Positions 25,925 through 34,564 of a stretch of DNA of 47,628 bases are shown piece by piece. Positions within the stretch are counted from its first letter, which is position 1. Each line of letters opens with the position of its first letter. The DNA is taken from positions 1 through 47,628 of the forward strand of contig CAYRYU010000054.1 in NCBI GenBank assembly GCA_964428355.1, given 5' to 3'. The translations under genes and the position numbers were made by a program. The DNA is from CAYRYU01 sp964428355. Lineage in GTDB: Bacteria > Muiribacteriota > Ozemobacteria > Ozemobacterales > Ozemobacteraceae. Below the pieces are notes generated by a model. It was given only the letters and a program-made list of their open reading frames with translations, had not been told where the DNA came from and did not search any database.

Positions 25925-28420
25925 ATGACCAACTGCCAGGGTTGTGGCGCCATAAATGATGATCAATCCCTGAACTGCGTCGCTTGCGGACGACTTCTGG
26001 CTGTCCAGTGTCCGCAATGCTCGGCCCGGAACGCTCCCTCGGCCGCCTTTTGCAGCAACTGCGGAAGGGTCCTTTCGACCTCCCAGGCTTCTCCTGCTTC
26101 CCACCTGAAGCATGGGGAACCCATAATGGAAATGCTGAACCCCTTTGGTCCTGCGGGGGGGGAGGTTCCCCCGAAAGCGGCCTTCCTGAAAGTCGTGATC
26201 GGAGGGTTCATTTTCGGATTCCTTTTCATCAGCCAGGCTTTGAGCGGATATCCCGCCGTCGGAATCCTCGCAGGGTTGGCGAGCGGGGTGGTTGCTCTCT
26301 GGGGTTTCGTCGAACTGACTTTCTGGGTGATGGAGCGGTTCGAGCAGTCCCCCGGAAGAACACCGCCTCCGTCCGAAGAGGCTTTCCCCGCCGGGGTTGC
26401 CAAGGGTTTCTCCGGTGTGGAGGGGTCTTTCGAGGAGGTCGAGCACGAGGTTTCCTCTCCTCCCCTTCCTCCGGCCCAGACGGTCCCTGCAAAGCCCTCG
26501 TCCGAAAAGACGGGTTCCCACCGCCGGAAGACCAAAAAGTCCGAGACGATGGTCACCACGATGGTGGCATCCGGCCCGGCTCCCGATGTTCCTGCGGAAA
26601 ACCTTCCCCGTGAAGCCCCCGCCACACCAACCCCTCTTCCCCCGACCGTTTCCGATTCCGGGCCCCGCCCCGAAACGCCCAAGGAGGAGGATCTCGTTGC
26701 AGGGTTCGACGATCTTTCCGACCTTCCCCAGAGGGAGAGGAAATCCCAGACGCTGGCGGAATTCCTCGATGAGGGCGTGACCGAGGAGATCAACAACATC
26801 CAGAAGAAGATCGCGAAATCGCCGCAGAACTATTCCCTTCTGCTAAAGCTCGCCCAGTTGTGGGAGGAGCGCGGGGAAACCTCCAATGCGATCTACACCA
26901 TGGAAAAGTGTCTCGCGTTCGCTCCCCAGGCACCCGAGGTCTACCTATACCACGGAATCCTTCTTCGCCGGTCCGGAAACGTGGAAAAGGCACGCGAAGC
27001 CTTCGAGAAATGTCTCTTCTACAACAAGTTCCTTTCCAAAGCCCATTACCAGCTTGGGATCCTCGAGAGAGGTGCGCGAAACCTGGAAAGGGCACGCGAA
27101 AGCCTGCAACGATGCATCCAGCTCGCCCCGGACGACGCCTATGCCCATTACCAGCTGGGAATGGTCTATCGCGAGATGGGAGACTTTCATCTCGCCCAGA
27201 TGGAACTCAAGCGGGCCTGTATCCTGAACCCCACCGATTCATACGGCCACAGCCAGCTGGGCCAGATCCATCACCACCTCAAGAAGTTCGATCTCGCGGT
27301 CATGGAGTATTCCCAGGCGCTGAGCTTGAAGCCGAATGACCATTTCGTCCTGGAAAAGCTCGCCGAGGTGATGGTGGAGAAGGGTGAGGATGCCCGCGCC
27401 CAGGACCTCTTCCAGGAAGCCCTGGCCCACCAGTTCCACCCCGATCCCAAGACCATGCTTTCCCTTGCGCGGATTCTCCACTCCCGGGGAAAGCTCAAGG
27501 AGCTCAAGACCCTCGTCGATGAGATCCTGCGCGTCTCTCCGGATAACCCAGATGCCCTGTTCCTGCTCGCCAAAGCATCGATCGATGAGAAAGATCCGGA
27601 GAAGGCGATGGGAATCCTTCTCAAACTATCCGAAGCCTGTCCCGACCGATCAGAGATCTGGCTCGAACTGGGCAAACTCTTCCAGGCCCAGGGAAGCGAT
27701 GACAAGGCGATCTCGGCCCTGATCAAGGCCACCAACAATGCCGCCGACCCCGCCGGACTCTGGAACACCATCGGAATCCTGTTCAGCGGGCAGAAGGATT
27801 ACGTGGAAGCTCTGAGGGCGTTCAAGAAAGCGGCTGGATACGATTACTCCGATACCCAGATCCAGGCGAACCTCAAGTCGGTTCAGCGGAAGATCGAATC
27901 CACCTGCAGGAGCGTGATCGAATCCGCGGGCGAGAAGCTCTCGAACGATCCGAACGAGCTGGCGGCGTACATCCAGATGGGGCAGGCCTACGAGCTTCTC
28001 GATCGGCCGGAGGAGGCCCTGATGGCCTATCAGCGGCTTCTGTCGATAAAACCCGATTCGATCGAAGGACTCCTTGCCTATGCCGAGCTGCTGAAGAAGA
28101 AGGGCAAGTTGAAGATGGCGATGCGGTGTTATCGTGAGATCCTGAAGCTCAAGTCCGATCACATCGATGCCCGGATCCACCTGGTGAAGGCCAACCTCAG
28201 CCTGGGGTTCCTCAACGAAGCCCTTCGCCATGCAGTCATGGTGCAGAAACTTGTTCCCGACGACCCGAGAGTCCACTTCCTCCTCGGCAAGATCTATTTT
28301 TCGAAAGGGCTGGCTCCGCGGGCACTCAAGGAGTTCTCCTATGTCGCCAGCCACGCCCGGGATCCCGACATGATCAGCTGGGCGGAGCTGATGCGACGGC
28401 GGTTGAGCAGGAACTATTGA
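25925..28420 (+). CDS. Double zinc ribbon / membrane / TPR protein
   Basis: 831 aa from the ATG at 25925, directly after the previous stop. The N-terminus holds two CxxC-x10-CxxC zinc ribbons (C4/C7/C18/C21 and C29/C32/C43/C46). Two hydrophobic segments follow at about 80-140 (VVIGGFIFGFLFISQALSG and a Gly-rich one), then a Pro/Ser/Thr-rich linker to ~270. From ~285 to the end there are a dozen or more tetratricopeptide repeats (e.g. YLYHGILLRRSGNVEKARE, AHYQLGMVYREMGDFHLAQ). It looks like a membrane-anchored scaffold. The partner is unknown; the secreted TPR protein next door is a candidate to act in the same assembly (inference). Confidence 0.85.
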   Translation: MTNCQGCGAINDDQSLNCVACGRLLAVQCPQCSARNAPSAAFCSNCGRVLSTSQASPASHLKHGEPIMEMLNPFGPAGGEVPPKAAFLKVVIGGFIFGFLFISQALSGYPAVGILAGLASGVVALWGFVELTFWVMERFEQSPGRTPPPSEEAFPAGVAKGFSGVEGSFEEVEHEVSSPPLPPAQTVPAKPSSEKTGSHRRKTKKSETMVTTMVASGPAPDVPAENLPREAPATPTPLPPTVSDSGPRPETPKEEDLVAGFDDLSDLPQRERKSQTLAEFLDEGVTEEINNIQKKIAKSPQNYSLLLKLAQLWEERGETSNAIYTMEKCLAFAPQAPEVYLYHGILLRRSGNVEKAREAFEKCLFYNKFLSKAHYQLGILERGARNLERARESLQRCIQLAPDDAYAHYQLGMVYREMGDFHLAQMELKRACILNPTDSYGHSQLGQIHHHLKKFDLAVMEYSQALSLKPNDHFVLEKLAEVMVEKGEDARAQDLFQEALAHQFHPDPKTMLSLARILHSRGKLKELKTLVDEILRVSPDNPDALFLLAKASIDEKDPEKAMGILLKLSEACPDRSEIWLELGKLFQAQGSDDKAISALIKATNNAADPAGLWNTIGILFSGQKDYVEALRAFKKAAGYDYSDTQIQANLKSVQRKIESTCRSVIESAGEKLSNDPNELAAYIQMGQAYELLDRPEEALMAYQRLLSIKPDSIEGLLAYAELLKKKGKLKMAMRCYREILKLKSDHIDARIHLVKANLSLGFLNEALRHAVMVQKLVPDDPRVHFLLGKIYFSKGLAPRALKEFSYVASHARDPDMISWAELMRRRLSRNY

Positions 28421-28421
28421 G

Positions 28422-29624
28422 ATGAACCCCTCCCGATTTCTTGCCGCTTCCCTCGCGGCCGTCTTTTTCCTGCTATCCTCTCCGGAGAACCCGGCCTGGT
28501 GCCAGGATCAGGACGAAACTCCCGTAGGGCAGAACACGCAGTCGGTTCGTGACATTCTCGACAGCCCGTACAGCCGCCCCCGGGCGGATACCTTCTACCT
28601 GCTGGCACTTGCCGCCGCCAGGAAGGGGGACGTGGCTCTCGCCTTCCGATACATCCAGTCGGGTCTCCAGGCTGATTCGAAGCACACAAAGATCCTCAAC
28701 CTGCGCGCCGCGATCTATGCCCGCCAGGGGAAGACCCCCGAGGCGGTGGAGGAGTTCAGGCGGGTCCTTCGGATTGCCCCCGACGACACTTTTGCGAAGG
28801 AATCCCTACGGGCCATCATGATCACCTACCATCCGCCTACCCCCGAGATCACCCCACTCAAGCCCCCCAAGATCGTCAACCCTCCCAACACGCTCGCGTC
28901 AGGTTCCTCCAAAGCATCCAACGACTCGAATGCCTCCGAAACCGCGGCTCCCAAGCGCGTTCTCGAAGCCACGTATTTCGATCAGATCAAGGTCAAGCAG
29001 CGGTGCTTCTACTCCATGGGAACCCTTAAACGAGCTCAAGAAGCCCTGATCAAGGCAACAAAGGATAAGGACGCCAAGGCAAAACCCCCCGATTTCGCAC
29101 CCGTGGTCCTGGTTGACAGGAAACTCCTGAATTCCGTGCCGATCTGCCCCGAGAACGCCTCCTATACCTGGAAGAGCGATGCCCCCTCATGCTCGAAACA
29201 CGGTGATTATGCCGCTCTCGAGGCGGAGGTGACCACGGTGTTCCTCGACTTCAACAGAGGGATGCAGGCCAAGATCGGGCGGAACTTCCCCGAAGCGCTG
29301 CGGGCCTTCCAGCAGGTGGTCGTCCTATATCCCCAATGGGGGGAAGCCCATTACCAGCTTGGAGATACCCTCTTCCGGATCGGGGAGGATGCCCAGGCCA
29401 TCGAGCAGGTGAAAAGCGCCTTGAAGATCGACGGCGAAAACCACGATGCCCAGATGCTCCTTGCAAACCTCTATTTCAAGACCGGGAAAAAGGAAAACGC
29501 CCTCTCGATACTCGACGAGGTGGCGACCAAATCCTCGGGAAGCGTTTACGGCCTTGCGGCGAGGAGCGTCGCAAAGGCGATCCGGTCCGGGAAGAACTAC
29601 TACCAGCTGTTTCCCCCATATTGA
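28422..29624 (+). CDS. Secreted TPR protein with embedded pilin-like module
   Basis: 400 aa, ATG at 28422, one base after the previous stop. Signal peptide at 1-27 (LAASLAAVFFLLSS core). TPR-like pairs at ~50-130 and 275-390. Between them sits a segment starting QRCFYSMGTLKRAQEAL (~194) and ending in CPENASYTW (242-250) and CSKHG (257-261). The pattern Cys...L..A...CP...Y...CS.HG is one I know from the C-terminal part of type IV pilin/pseudopilin-like proteins of some candidate phyla. Here it lacks the hydrophobic pilin helix. Probably periplasmic, perhaps tied to a pilus or secretion machine (inference). Confidence 0.8.
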   Translation: MNPSRFLAASLAAVFFLLSSPENPAWCQDQDETPVGQNTQSVRDILDSPYSRPRADTFYLLALAAARKGDVALAFRYIQSGLQADSKHTKILNLRAAIYARQGKTPEAVEEFRRVLRIAPDDTFAKESLRAIMITYHPPTPEITPLKPPKIVNPPNTLASGSSKASNDSNASETAAPKRVLEATYFDQIKVKQRCFYSMGTLKRAQEALIKATKDKDAKAKPPDFAPVVLVDRKLLNSVPICPENASYTWKSDAPSCSKHGDYAALEAEVTTVFLDFNRGMQAKIGRNFPEALRAFQQVVVLYPQWGEAHYQLGDTLFRIGEDAQAIEQVKSALKIDGENHDAQMLLANLYFKTGKKENALSILDEVATKSSGSVYGLAARSVAKAIRSGKNYYQLFPPY

Positions 29625-29625
29625 A

Positions 29626-30495
29626 ATGCTAGAGAGACACATCCGTAGGTTCGGCCTTGTCTGCCACCCCACCCGGGGTTCGGTTCCCGGCCTCCTCGAC
29701 TCCATAATCTGTTGGGCCCGGGAGAGCAAGGTCGAGGTCGTTCTCGACTCGTTCACCGCAAACAAATCGGGTTTTCGAGAGCTCGGTGTTCCGAAGAAGG
29801 AGATGACTGCCGCGGTCGACCTGATCGTGGTTCTCGGTGGGGACGGCTCCATTCTCGAAACCGTCCGGGCATTCGCTCGGGATGGGATTCCCATCGCAGG
29901 GATCAACCTTGGGCATCTCGGATTCCTAACCCTCGGCGGGGCCAAGGACGCGATTCCCATCTTCGAGCGGTTGAAGAACGGGAAATTCCGAATCGAGAAC
30001 CGGATGATGCTTCGGGCCGAGGTCAGGCGGCAGGGAAAGCCGGTCTGGCAGGGGATCGCCCTTAACGACATGGTCATCATCAAGGGGAACATCTGGCGTG
30101 TGATCGACGTGGACGTCTGCGTTTCGGGGACCTTCGTCAACGCATTCCGCGGCGACGGGGTCATCTTCTCCTCTCCCACCGGGTCCACGGGCTACTCCCT
30201 CTCCGCGGGCGGGCCTATCGTTCCTCCATGGGTGACGGCGATCCTGATCTGCCCGCTCAACACCCATACCCTCAGCGCACGTCCCGTCATCACCTCTGAC
30301 CAGGAGACGATCCTGGCCCGCGTTTCGGGGACACACTCGAAGATCGATCTCGTCATCGACGGACAGGAGGAGTTCGCCCTTCAGGACGGGGACGAGATCG
30401 AGGTTTCGCGGGCGTCGGAGGTTGGCCGGATCGTGGTTCTCAAGCCAAGGAATTTCTTCCGGGTTCTCAGTACCAAGATGAAATGGGGAAAGTGA
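29626..30495 (+). CDS. nadK: NAD kinase
   Basis: 289 aa, ATG at 29626 one base after the TPR gene, which makes it the last of a tight run. The two family signatures are present: GGDGSIL (71-77) and SSPTGSTGYSLSAGGPI (182-198). The usual NE motif reads LNDMVI (147-152), with Asp for Glu. It phosphorylates NAD to NADP in the cytosol using ATP or polyphosphate. An open frame extending upstream to 29446 is rejected because it lies over the TPR gene and lacks the family N-terminus. Confidence 0.95.
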   Translation: MLERHIRRFGLVCHPTRGSVPGLLDSIICWARESKVEVVLDSFTANKSGFRELGVPKKEMTAAVDLIVVLGGDGSILETVRAFARDGIPIAGINLGHLGFLTLGGAKDAIPIFERLKNGKFRIENRMMLRAEVRRQGKPVWQGIALNDMVIIKGNIWRVIDVDVCVSGTFVNAFRGDGVIFSSPTGSTGYSLSAGGPIVPPWVTAILICPLNTHTLSARPVITSDQETILARVSGTHSKIDLVIDGQEEFALQDGDEIEVSRASEVGRIVVLKPRNFFRVLSTKMKWGK

Positions 30496-30501
30496 AAGTC
30501 G

Positions 30502-30720
30502 GTGAATGGAATGAAGATTAGTCTGAAGGTCGAGAAAATCAAGTGTGAAGGTTGTGTCGAGGCGATCGCAAAAGCGCTTCTTCTCGTTGAGGGACTTTCG
30601 GAACTCGAGGTCGACCCGGTCGAGAAGACCGTGATCTTCGAGGCCGATGAGCAGGGAGTCGCGGATGCCGCGATGCGGGCGCTGAAGGGGGCGGGATACC
30701 CCGCCGTGAAACTGGCTTGA
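30502..30720 (+). CDS. HMA-domain metal-binding protein (CopZ-like)
   Basis: 72 aa if the GTG at 30502 is used, 69 aa from the ATG at 30511; neither has a decisive ribosome site. One heavy-metal-associated domain: KCEGC (Cys15 and Cys18) is the CxxC copper/zinc site, followed by VEAIAKAL and the characteristic ALKGAGYPAV end. The Gly-Met usually found before the first Cys is replaced by Lys-Ile. Likely a cytosolic metal carrier. The stop overlaps the TTG of the DsbD gene (TTGA), which could tie metal handling to periplasmic thiol chemistry. Confidence 0.85.
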   Translation: MNGMKISLKVEKIKCEGCVEAIAKALLLVEGLSELEVDPVEKTVIFEADEQGVADAAMRALKGAGYPAVKLA

Positions 30721-32570
30721 AAGACTCTCCCGATCGGATGGTTTCCAGACTCCTGGTCTTTTCCCTTCTTCTGGTCGCGGGCCTTCTTCCGCTCCACGCC
30801 CAGGATGGTCCCGTTGCCACGTCACCCGGTCTCATTCTGCCTGCCGGTTCGCCTGAGGGGCACACCCCCCTCCCGGGCGACCCCTTTTCTTTCTCCATGA
30901 GCGTCGCCACGGCGCAACCCGGGGGTGGCATCATGGCGACGGTCACCATGTCCATCCCCCCCGGTCACTTCCTTTACAGGAAGGAGCTCGGGATGAAGAT
31001 CTCCGCCGGAATCATGAGCGTGACCTGGCCCCAACCGCACGTAAAAAAGGACCCGTTCGAGAACCGGGATGTCGAGGTTTTCGGCGATGGGTCCCATGAG
31101 GTGGGCCTTTCCATCACGGGATTGTCCGGTTCCGGGACCCTCGATCTCACGCTCGACTACCAGGGTTGCTCGCAGACCACCTGTTACATGCCACAGAGCT
31201 GGGAGTTCCGGATACCCTTTTCGGCAGGCGAAGGGCCCAGGGGCGATGGTGATTCCCGACCGGGCTCTGCTGGATCGACCTCGACCCCGACCGGCTTGTA
31301 CGATTTCGAGAAGGGTGTTCGGGAGAAGGGTTTCGCATGGGCCTTGTTGATCGCCTTCGTGGGAGGGTTCCTGGTGAGCCTCACTCCATGCGTCTATCCG
31401 ATGATCCCCATCACCCTCTCGGTCATCGGAGGAACGGCGGGAAACTCCTCCTTCACTCGCGGGCTGGGGCTTTCCACCATTTACGTTGCGGGACTTTCCC
31501 TTACATACGCCGTTCTGGGGCTCCTCGTCGCATCTTTCGGAGCGCAGGTCCGCGGATTCATCCAGGGGAACGTGTTTCAACTCGTCATGGCCGGGATATT
31601 CGCGATTCTGGCTCTCTCCATGTTCGATCTGTTCATGATCCAGGTTCCGGAGGGTGTCCGGAACCGCGTGGCGGGTTTCAAGAAGGGTGGAACGATCGGA
31701 ATTTTCCTGACCGGGATGGTCTCCGGACTGATGGCTTCTCCCTGCGTCGCCGCGCCCCTCGCCGGGATTCTCGCGTACATCGCGGCCTCCGGAAGCCTAT
31801 GGCTCGGTTTCTCCATGCTCCTTGCATTCGCCTGGGGGATGGGGCTGATCCTGATCCTGATCGGGGCCTTTTCGGGTTCGCTCAATTCCCTCCCGAAAGC
31901 AGGCGATTGGATGAACCGGGTCAAGGAAATCTACGGTTTCCTTCTTCTCGGAACCGCTCTTTTCTTCGCACGGCCCGTGATCGGAGCCGAATGGGCACAG
32001 CTTCTGTCGGCCTTCCTGCTTGCTGCTTTCGCGGGTTTTCTGGGCCTTTTCTCTCCCCCCTCACAAACGCCCCTTCTTTCCGAGCGTGTCGCGAAATGTG
32101 CCGCCGTGGTCGTCCTTTCGGTTGCCTGCGCTTTTGCGGTCAGCTCCGCAACCGGGTGGGCGGGCCTTTGCGTGGGAGCCCGGGATTTCGGGGGAATTCC
32201 GAAGGGCGTCAGGGAGAATGCCTGGATCGACAGGGTCGATGAGGGAATCGCGGTCGCCCGGAAGTCAGGAAAGCCTGTCTTCATTGATTTCCGTGCGGAT
32301 TGGTGCTCGGTCTGCCTCGGTCTCGAAAAGAATGTCTTTCCCCGGCCCGAGGTCGCCCGCCTCCTTGGGGAGATGGTTCCGGTGAAAGTGGATGCCACCA
32401 AACCGGGTGGGGAGGCCGATGCCGAGATGAAAAAGTTCGGTGTCGTGGGCCTGCCCACGCTCGTCATCCTGGACGCATCGGGAAAAGAAAGGCCCGACCT
32501 CAGGGTTGTGGGGGACATTTCCGCCGACGATCTCGTGGTCCGCCTGAAAGCGGTTCTTCGCCTTCAGTGA
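30717..32570 (+). CDS. dsbD: Thiol:disulfide interchange protein DsbD
   Basis: 617 aa from the coupled TTG at 30717; an ATG at 30738 directly before the signal peptide (SRLLVFSLLLVAGLLPLHA) is an alternative. Three parts. The periplasmic nDsbD domain has the cysteine pair CSQTTCYMP near 150. The eight-helix CcdA-like core (~200-470) has SLTPCVYPMIP and the second core Cys in SGLMASPCVAAPLAG. The C-terminal thioredoxin-like domain has DWCSVCL near 528. All three redox pairs are present, so it should carry electrons from cytosolic thioredoxin to periplasmic proteins. Last gene of the + strand run. Confidence 0.93.
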   Translation: MKDSPDRMVSRLLVFSLLLVAGLLPLHAQDGPVATSPGLILPAGSPEGHTPLPGDPFSFSMSVATAQPGGGIMATVTMSIPPGHFLYRKELGMKISAGIMSVTWPQPHVKKDPFENRDVEVFGDGSHEVGLSITGLSGSGTLDLTLDYQGCSQTTCYMPQSWEFRIPFSAGEGPRGDGDSRPGSAGSTSTPTGLYDFEKGVREKGFAWALLIAFVGGFLVSLTPCVYPMIPITLSVIGGTAGNSSFTRGLGLSTIYVAGLSLTYAVLGLLVASFGAQVRGFIQGNVFQLVMAGIFAILALSMFDLFMIQVPEGVRNRVAGFKKGGTIGIFLTGMVSGLMASPCVAAPLAGILAYIAASGSLWLGFSMLLAFAWGMGLILILIGAFSGSLNSLPKAGDWMNRVKEIYGFLLLGTALFFARPVIGAEWAQLLSAFLLAAFAGFLGLFSPPSQTPLLSERVAKCAAVVVLSVACAFAVSSATGWAGLCVGARDFGGIPKGVRENAWIDRVDEGIAVARKSGKPVFIDFRADWCSVCLGLEKNVFPRPEVARLLGEMVPVKVDATKPGGEADAEMKKFGVVGLPTLVILDASGKERPDLRVVGDISADDLVVRLKAVLRLQ

Positions 32571-32639
32571 CAAAGGAGGCCAAAAGAACCTTGGCTTCAC
32601 CACAAAGGCACAATGGTCACCAACTTCCCAGATACGGCC

Positions 32640-32659
32640 AGGGAAGGGCCGCCTTCCCT
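32640..32659 (+). terminator. Possible terminator after dsbD (weak U-tract)
   Basis: AGGGAAGG-GCCG-CCTTCCCT, an 8-bp stem with 4-base loop between convergent genes, followed only by TTGCGGG. The position fits a shared terminator for dsbD and the opposing ATP-grasp gene. Confidence 0.45.
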
Positions 32660-32668
32660 TTGCGGGCT

Positions 32669-33826
32669 TCATGCCTCGGCTGTGATGAACCTCGTCATCT
32701 CGAGGACTTCCTGCTCGTCTGGGCTCCGGACGAGGTATGCGTAGTTCCCCATGACCGCGAACTCGATGGGGTTCATCGGCTGGGAGTGGACCACGCGGCC
32801 CCCGAACCGCTCTCTGATCGCCTCGTGGGAGTTCACATATGCACGGTTGTACTTCCGGCCGACGTATGCGCAATGGTACCGCCGCTCGAAGGGGCGCTTT
32901 GAGGGTTCTCCCGCCACGATCGAGGCCCACCAGTCATAAACGTCGATATCGTGACCGTAGTTGAACATGTGGGTGGTCAGGCCTCCGGGCGGTCGTATGT
33001 TCGTCTCGAGCCCTTTGAGTTGGCCGTCCGGGCAGCGGAAGAACTCGATGTGGAAGAACTTTTCGCGGATTCCTGCCGCCGCGACGACACGTTTCCCCAT
33101 TTCTTCCAGATCGGGGGGGATCATCCGGAAACAATAGTACCAGAGATTTTCGTCCTGGTGGACGATCCGGTGGATATCGTTGCTGAACACATGGCTCGTG
33201 AAGAAAACCGGAGTTCCATCGCGGTCGGTCAGCCCGTCGAACGACTCGATAACCCCGCTCAGGTACTCTTCCAAAAAATACGGGTGGGGTCCCTTTTCGC
33301 GGAAGAAGCGCTCGAGGTCGTCCTGCGACCGGATGGTGTAGGTGTCCGAAGCGCCCACCCCGATGTCGGGCTTAATGAAAACCGGGTACCTTCCCCCTAT
33401 GAAATCGAGGCATTGTGACATGGATTCCACCAAAGTCCCCCGCGCGGTGGGAACCCTGGCATCCTCGAAAACCTTCTTCATCAGGAATTTTCGCTTGAGG
33501 AACTGGATATTCTCCGGTTTCAGCCCGCTGACCCCGAACTCCTCACGGATCCTGGCTTCCAGCTCGATCCAAGGCTCGAGATGGGATTCCACCCGGTCGA
33601 GTGAGCCCCATCCCTTCTGGAAAAAACGGCAGGCATCGCGGATCTGGTCGAAATCGTCGATCTGGTCGACCCGGTAATGTGCCACCAGCGATTTCCGGAG
33701 CGCGGGTGAAAGGGCCTCGTCTTTCTGATCGGTGATCCCGAGTACGTTGACTCCGCGTTGCGCGAGCTTTTCGGCAAAAAGCGAGTAATGGGCCGGATAG
33801 TGTGGGGAGATGTGGACAACGTTCAT
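32669..33826 (-). CDS. ATP-grasp family ligase
   Basis: 385 aa from the ATG at 33826, with GGTGAAGAA upstream. ATP-grasp features: YPVFIKPDIGVGAS (ATP-binding Lys loop, ~150), YFLEEYLSG (~190) and the metal-binding GLETNIRPPGG (~285) with its Glu and Asn. The N-terminal domain (MNVVHISPHYPAHY) resembles the nucleotide-sensing first domain of carboxylate-amine ligases. It probably joins a carboxylate to an amine or thiol through an acyl phosphate; the substrate is unknown. It occupies the place where flgI often follows flgH, but has its own promoter. Confidence 0.88.
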   Translation of the reverse strand: MNVVHISPHYPAHYSLFAEKLAQRGVNVLGITDQKDEALSPALRKSLVAHYRVDQIDDFDQIRDACRFFQKGWGSLDRVESHLEPWIELEARIREEFGVSGLKPENIQFLKRKFLMKKVFEDARVPTARGTLVESMSQCLDFIGGRYPVFIKPDIGVGASDTYTIRSQDDLERFFREKGPHPYFLEEYLSGVIESFDGLTDRDGTPVFFTSHVFSNDIHRIVHQDENLWYYCFRMIPPDLEEMGKRVVAAAGIREKFFHIEFFRCPDGQLKGLETNIRPPGGLTTHMFNYGHDIDVYDWWASIVAGEPSKRPFERRYHCAYVGRKYNRAYVNSHEAIRERFGGRVVHSQPMNPIEFAVMGNYAYLVRSPDEQEVLEMTRFITAEA

Positions 33827-33912
33827 TTCTTCACCGCCGCAGGATGGTTGTCGGGGTCCGGGTTCGGGTTTCCGGAACCGGGTTCCCGTGGGAATTCCCA
33901 ACCGGGACCGTG

Positions 33913-33942
33913 ATTAAACCACGCGGAGGCCTGGAAAGTCAA
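33913..33942 (-). promoter_or_regulatory. Promoter of the ATP-grasp gene
   Basis: On the - strand TTGACT (33942-33937), an 18-base spacer and TTTAAT (33918-33913), with a TGg extension before the -10. Start near 33906. The ~80-base leader contains short dyads, including GGGAATTCCC near 33890-33899. Confidence 0.7.
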
Positions 33943-33961
33943 TTCACCCGGAGTCAGGGGG

Positions 33962-34564
33962 TCAGAACAGCCAGTTCGAGATCTTGGTCATCAGCCCTGG
34001 TCGCTGCGTGGATCCCACCGCACCCTTGCCCTCGTATTTTATCTCGGCGTTGGCCAGAAGCTTCGAGTTGATCGTGTTGTTCGAATCGATATCCTGGGGG
34101 CGCGCGGTTCCATGGACCCGCATGATCTGGGTTTCCTTGTTTACCCTGATTGCCCTTGACCCCTCGATGATCAGGTTTCCGTTCGGAAGCACCTCGAGAA
34201 CGGTTGCGGTGACCGTCCCCTCGAGTTTTCCCGACCTCGTGGTCTGGCCGTTCCCCTTCCACGAGTTCTTGATCTCGTTTTTCCCGGTGAATCTGTCAAC
34301 GACCTTCTTGAAAAATGGGATCTTGGTGGCCGATTTGACCTCGAGCGACGAATCGTCAGTGGTGTTGGTGGTTGCAGATTGCTGGGCAGTGGCTTCTTCG
34401 GCAATGGAAATGGTAAGGATGTCGCCGGGCTTGTATTCCCGGCTTCCACCCTGCGTCGAGTAGAGGTCCCTTCCGTTTAGCCAGAGAGACCCTCCCTCGG
34501 CACTGAAGGAGACAAGGAGAAGTAGTCCGACAAGGAGGATTTGCCGTGGATCAGTTCTTTTCAT
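33962..34564 (-). CDS. flgH: Flagellar L-ring protein FlgH
   Basis: 200 aa, overlapping the flgA end by 14 bases. Family features: the start LLLLVSFSAEGGSLW, then YKPGDILTISIAEEATA, NSWKGNGQTTRSGKLEGTVTATV, LPNGNLIIEGSRAI and NTINSKLLANAEIKYEGKG. FlgH forms the outer-membrane ring around the rod. Unlike the classical lipoprotein, this copy has a plain signal peptide and no cysteine at all, so it cannot be lipidated in the usual way. Last gene of the flagellar operon here; no flgI follows. Confidence 0.93.
   Translation of the reverse strand: MKRTDPRQILLVGLLLLVSFSAEGGSLWLNGRDLYSTQGGSREYKPGDILTISIAEEATAQQSATTNTTDDSSLEVKSATKIPFFKKVVDRFTGKNEIKNSWKGNGQTTRSGKLEGTVTATVLEVLPNGNLIIEGSRAIRVNKETQIMRVHGTARPQDIDSNNTINSKLLANAEIKYEGKGAVGSTQRPGLMTKISNWLF

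Noticed and set aside
29446..29625. N-terminal extension of the NAD kinase
   Set aside because: Lies inside the TPR gene in another frame and adds 60 residues without similarity to the family; the ATG at 29626 gives the normal length.
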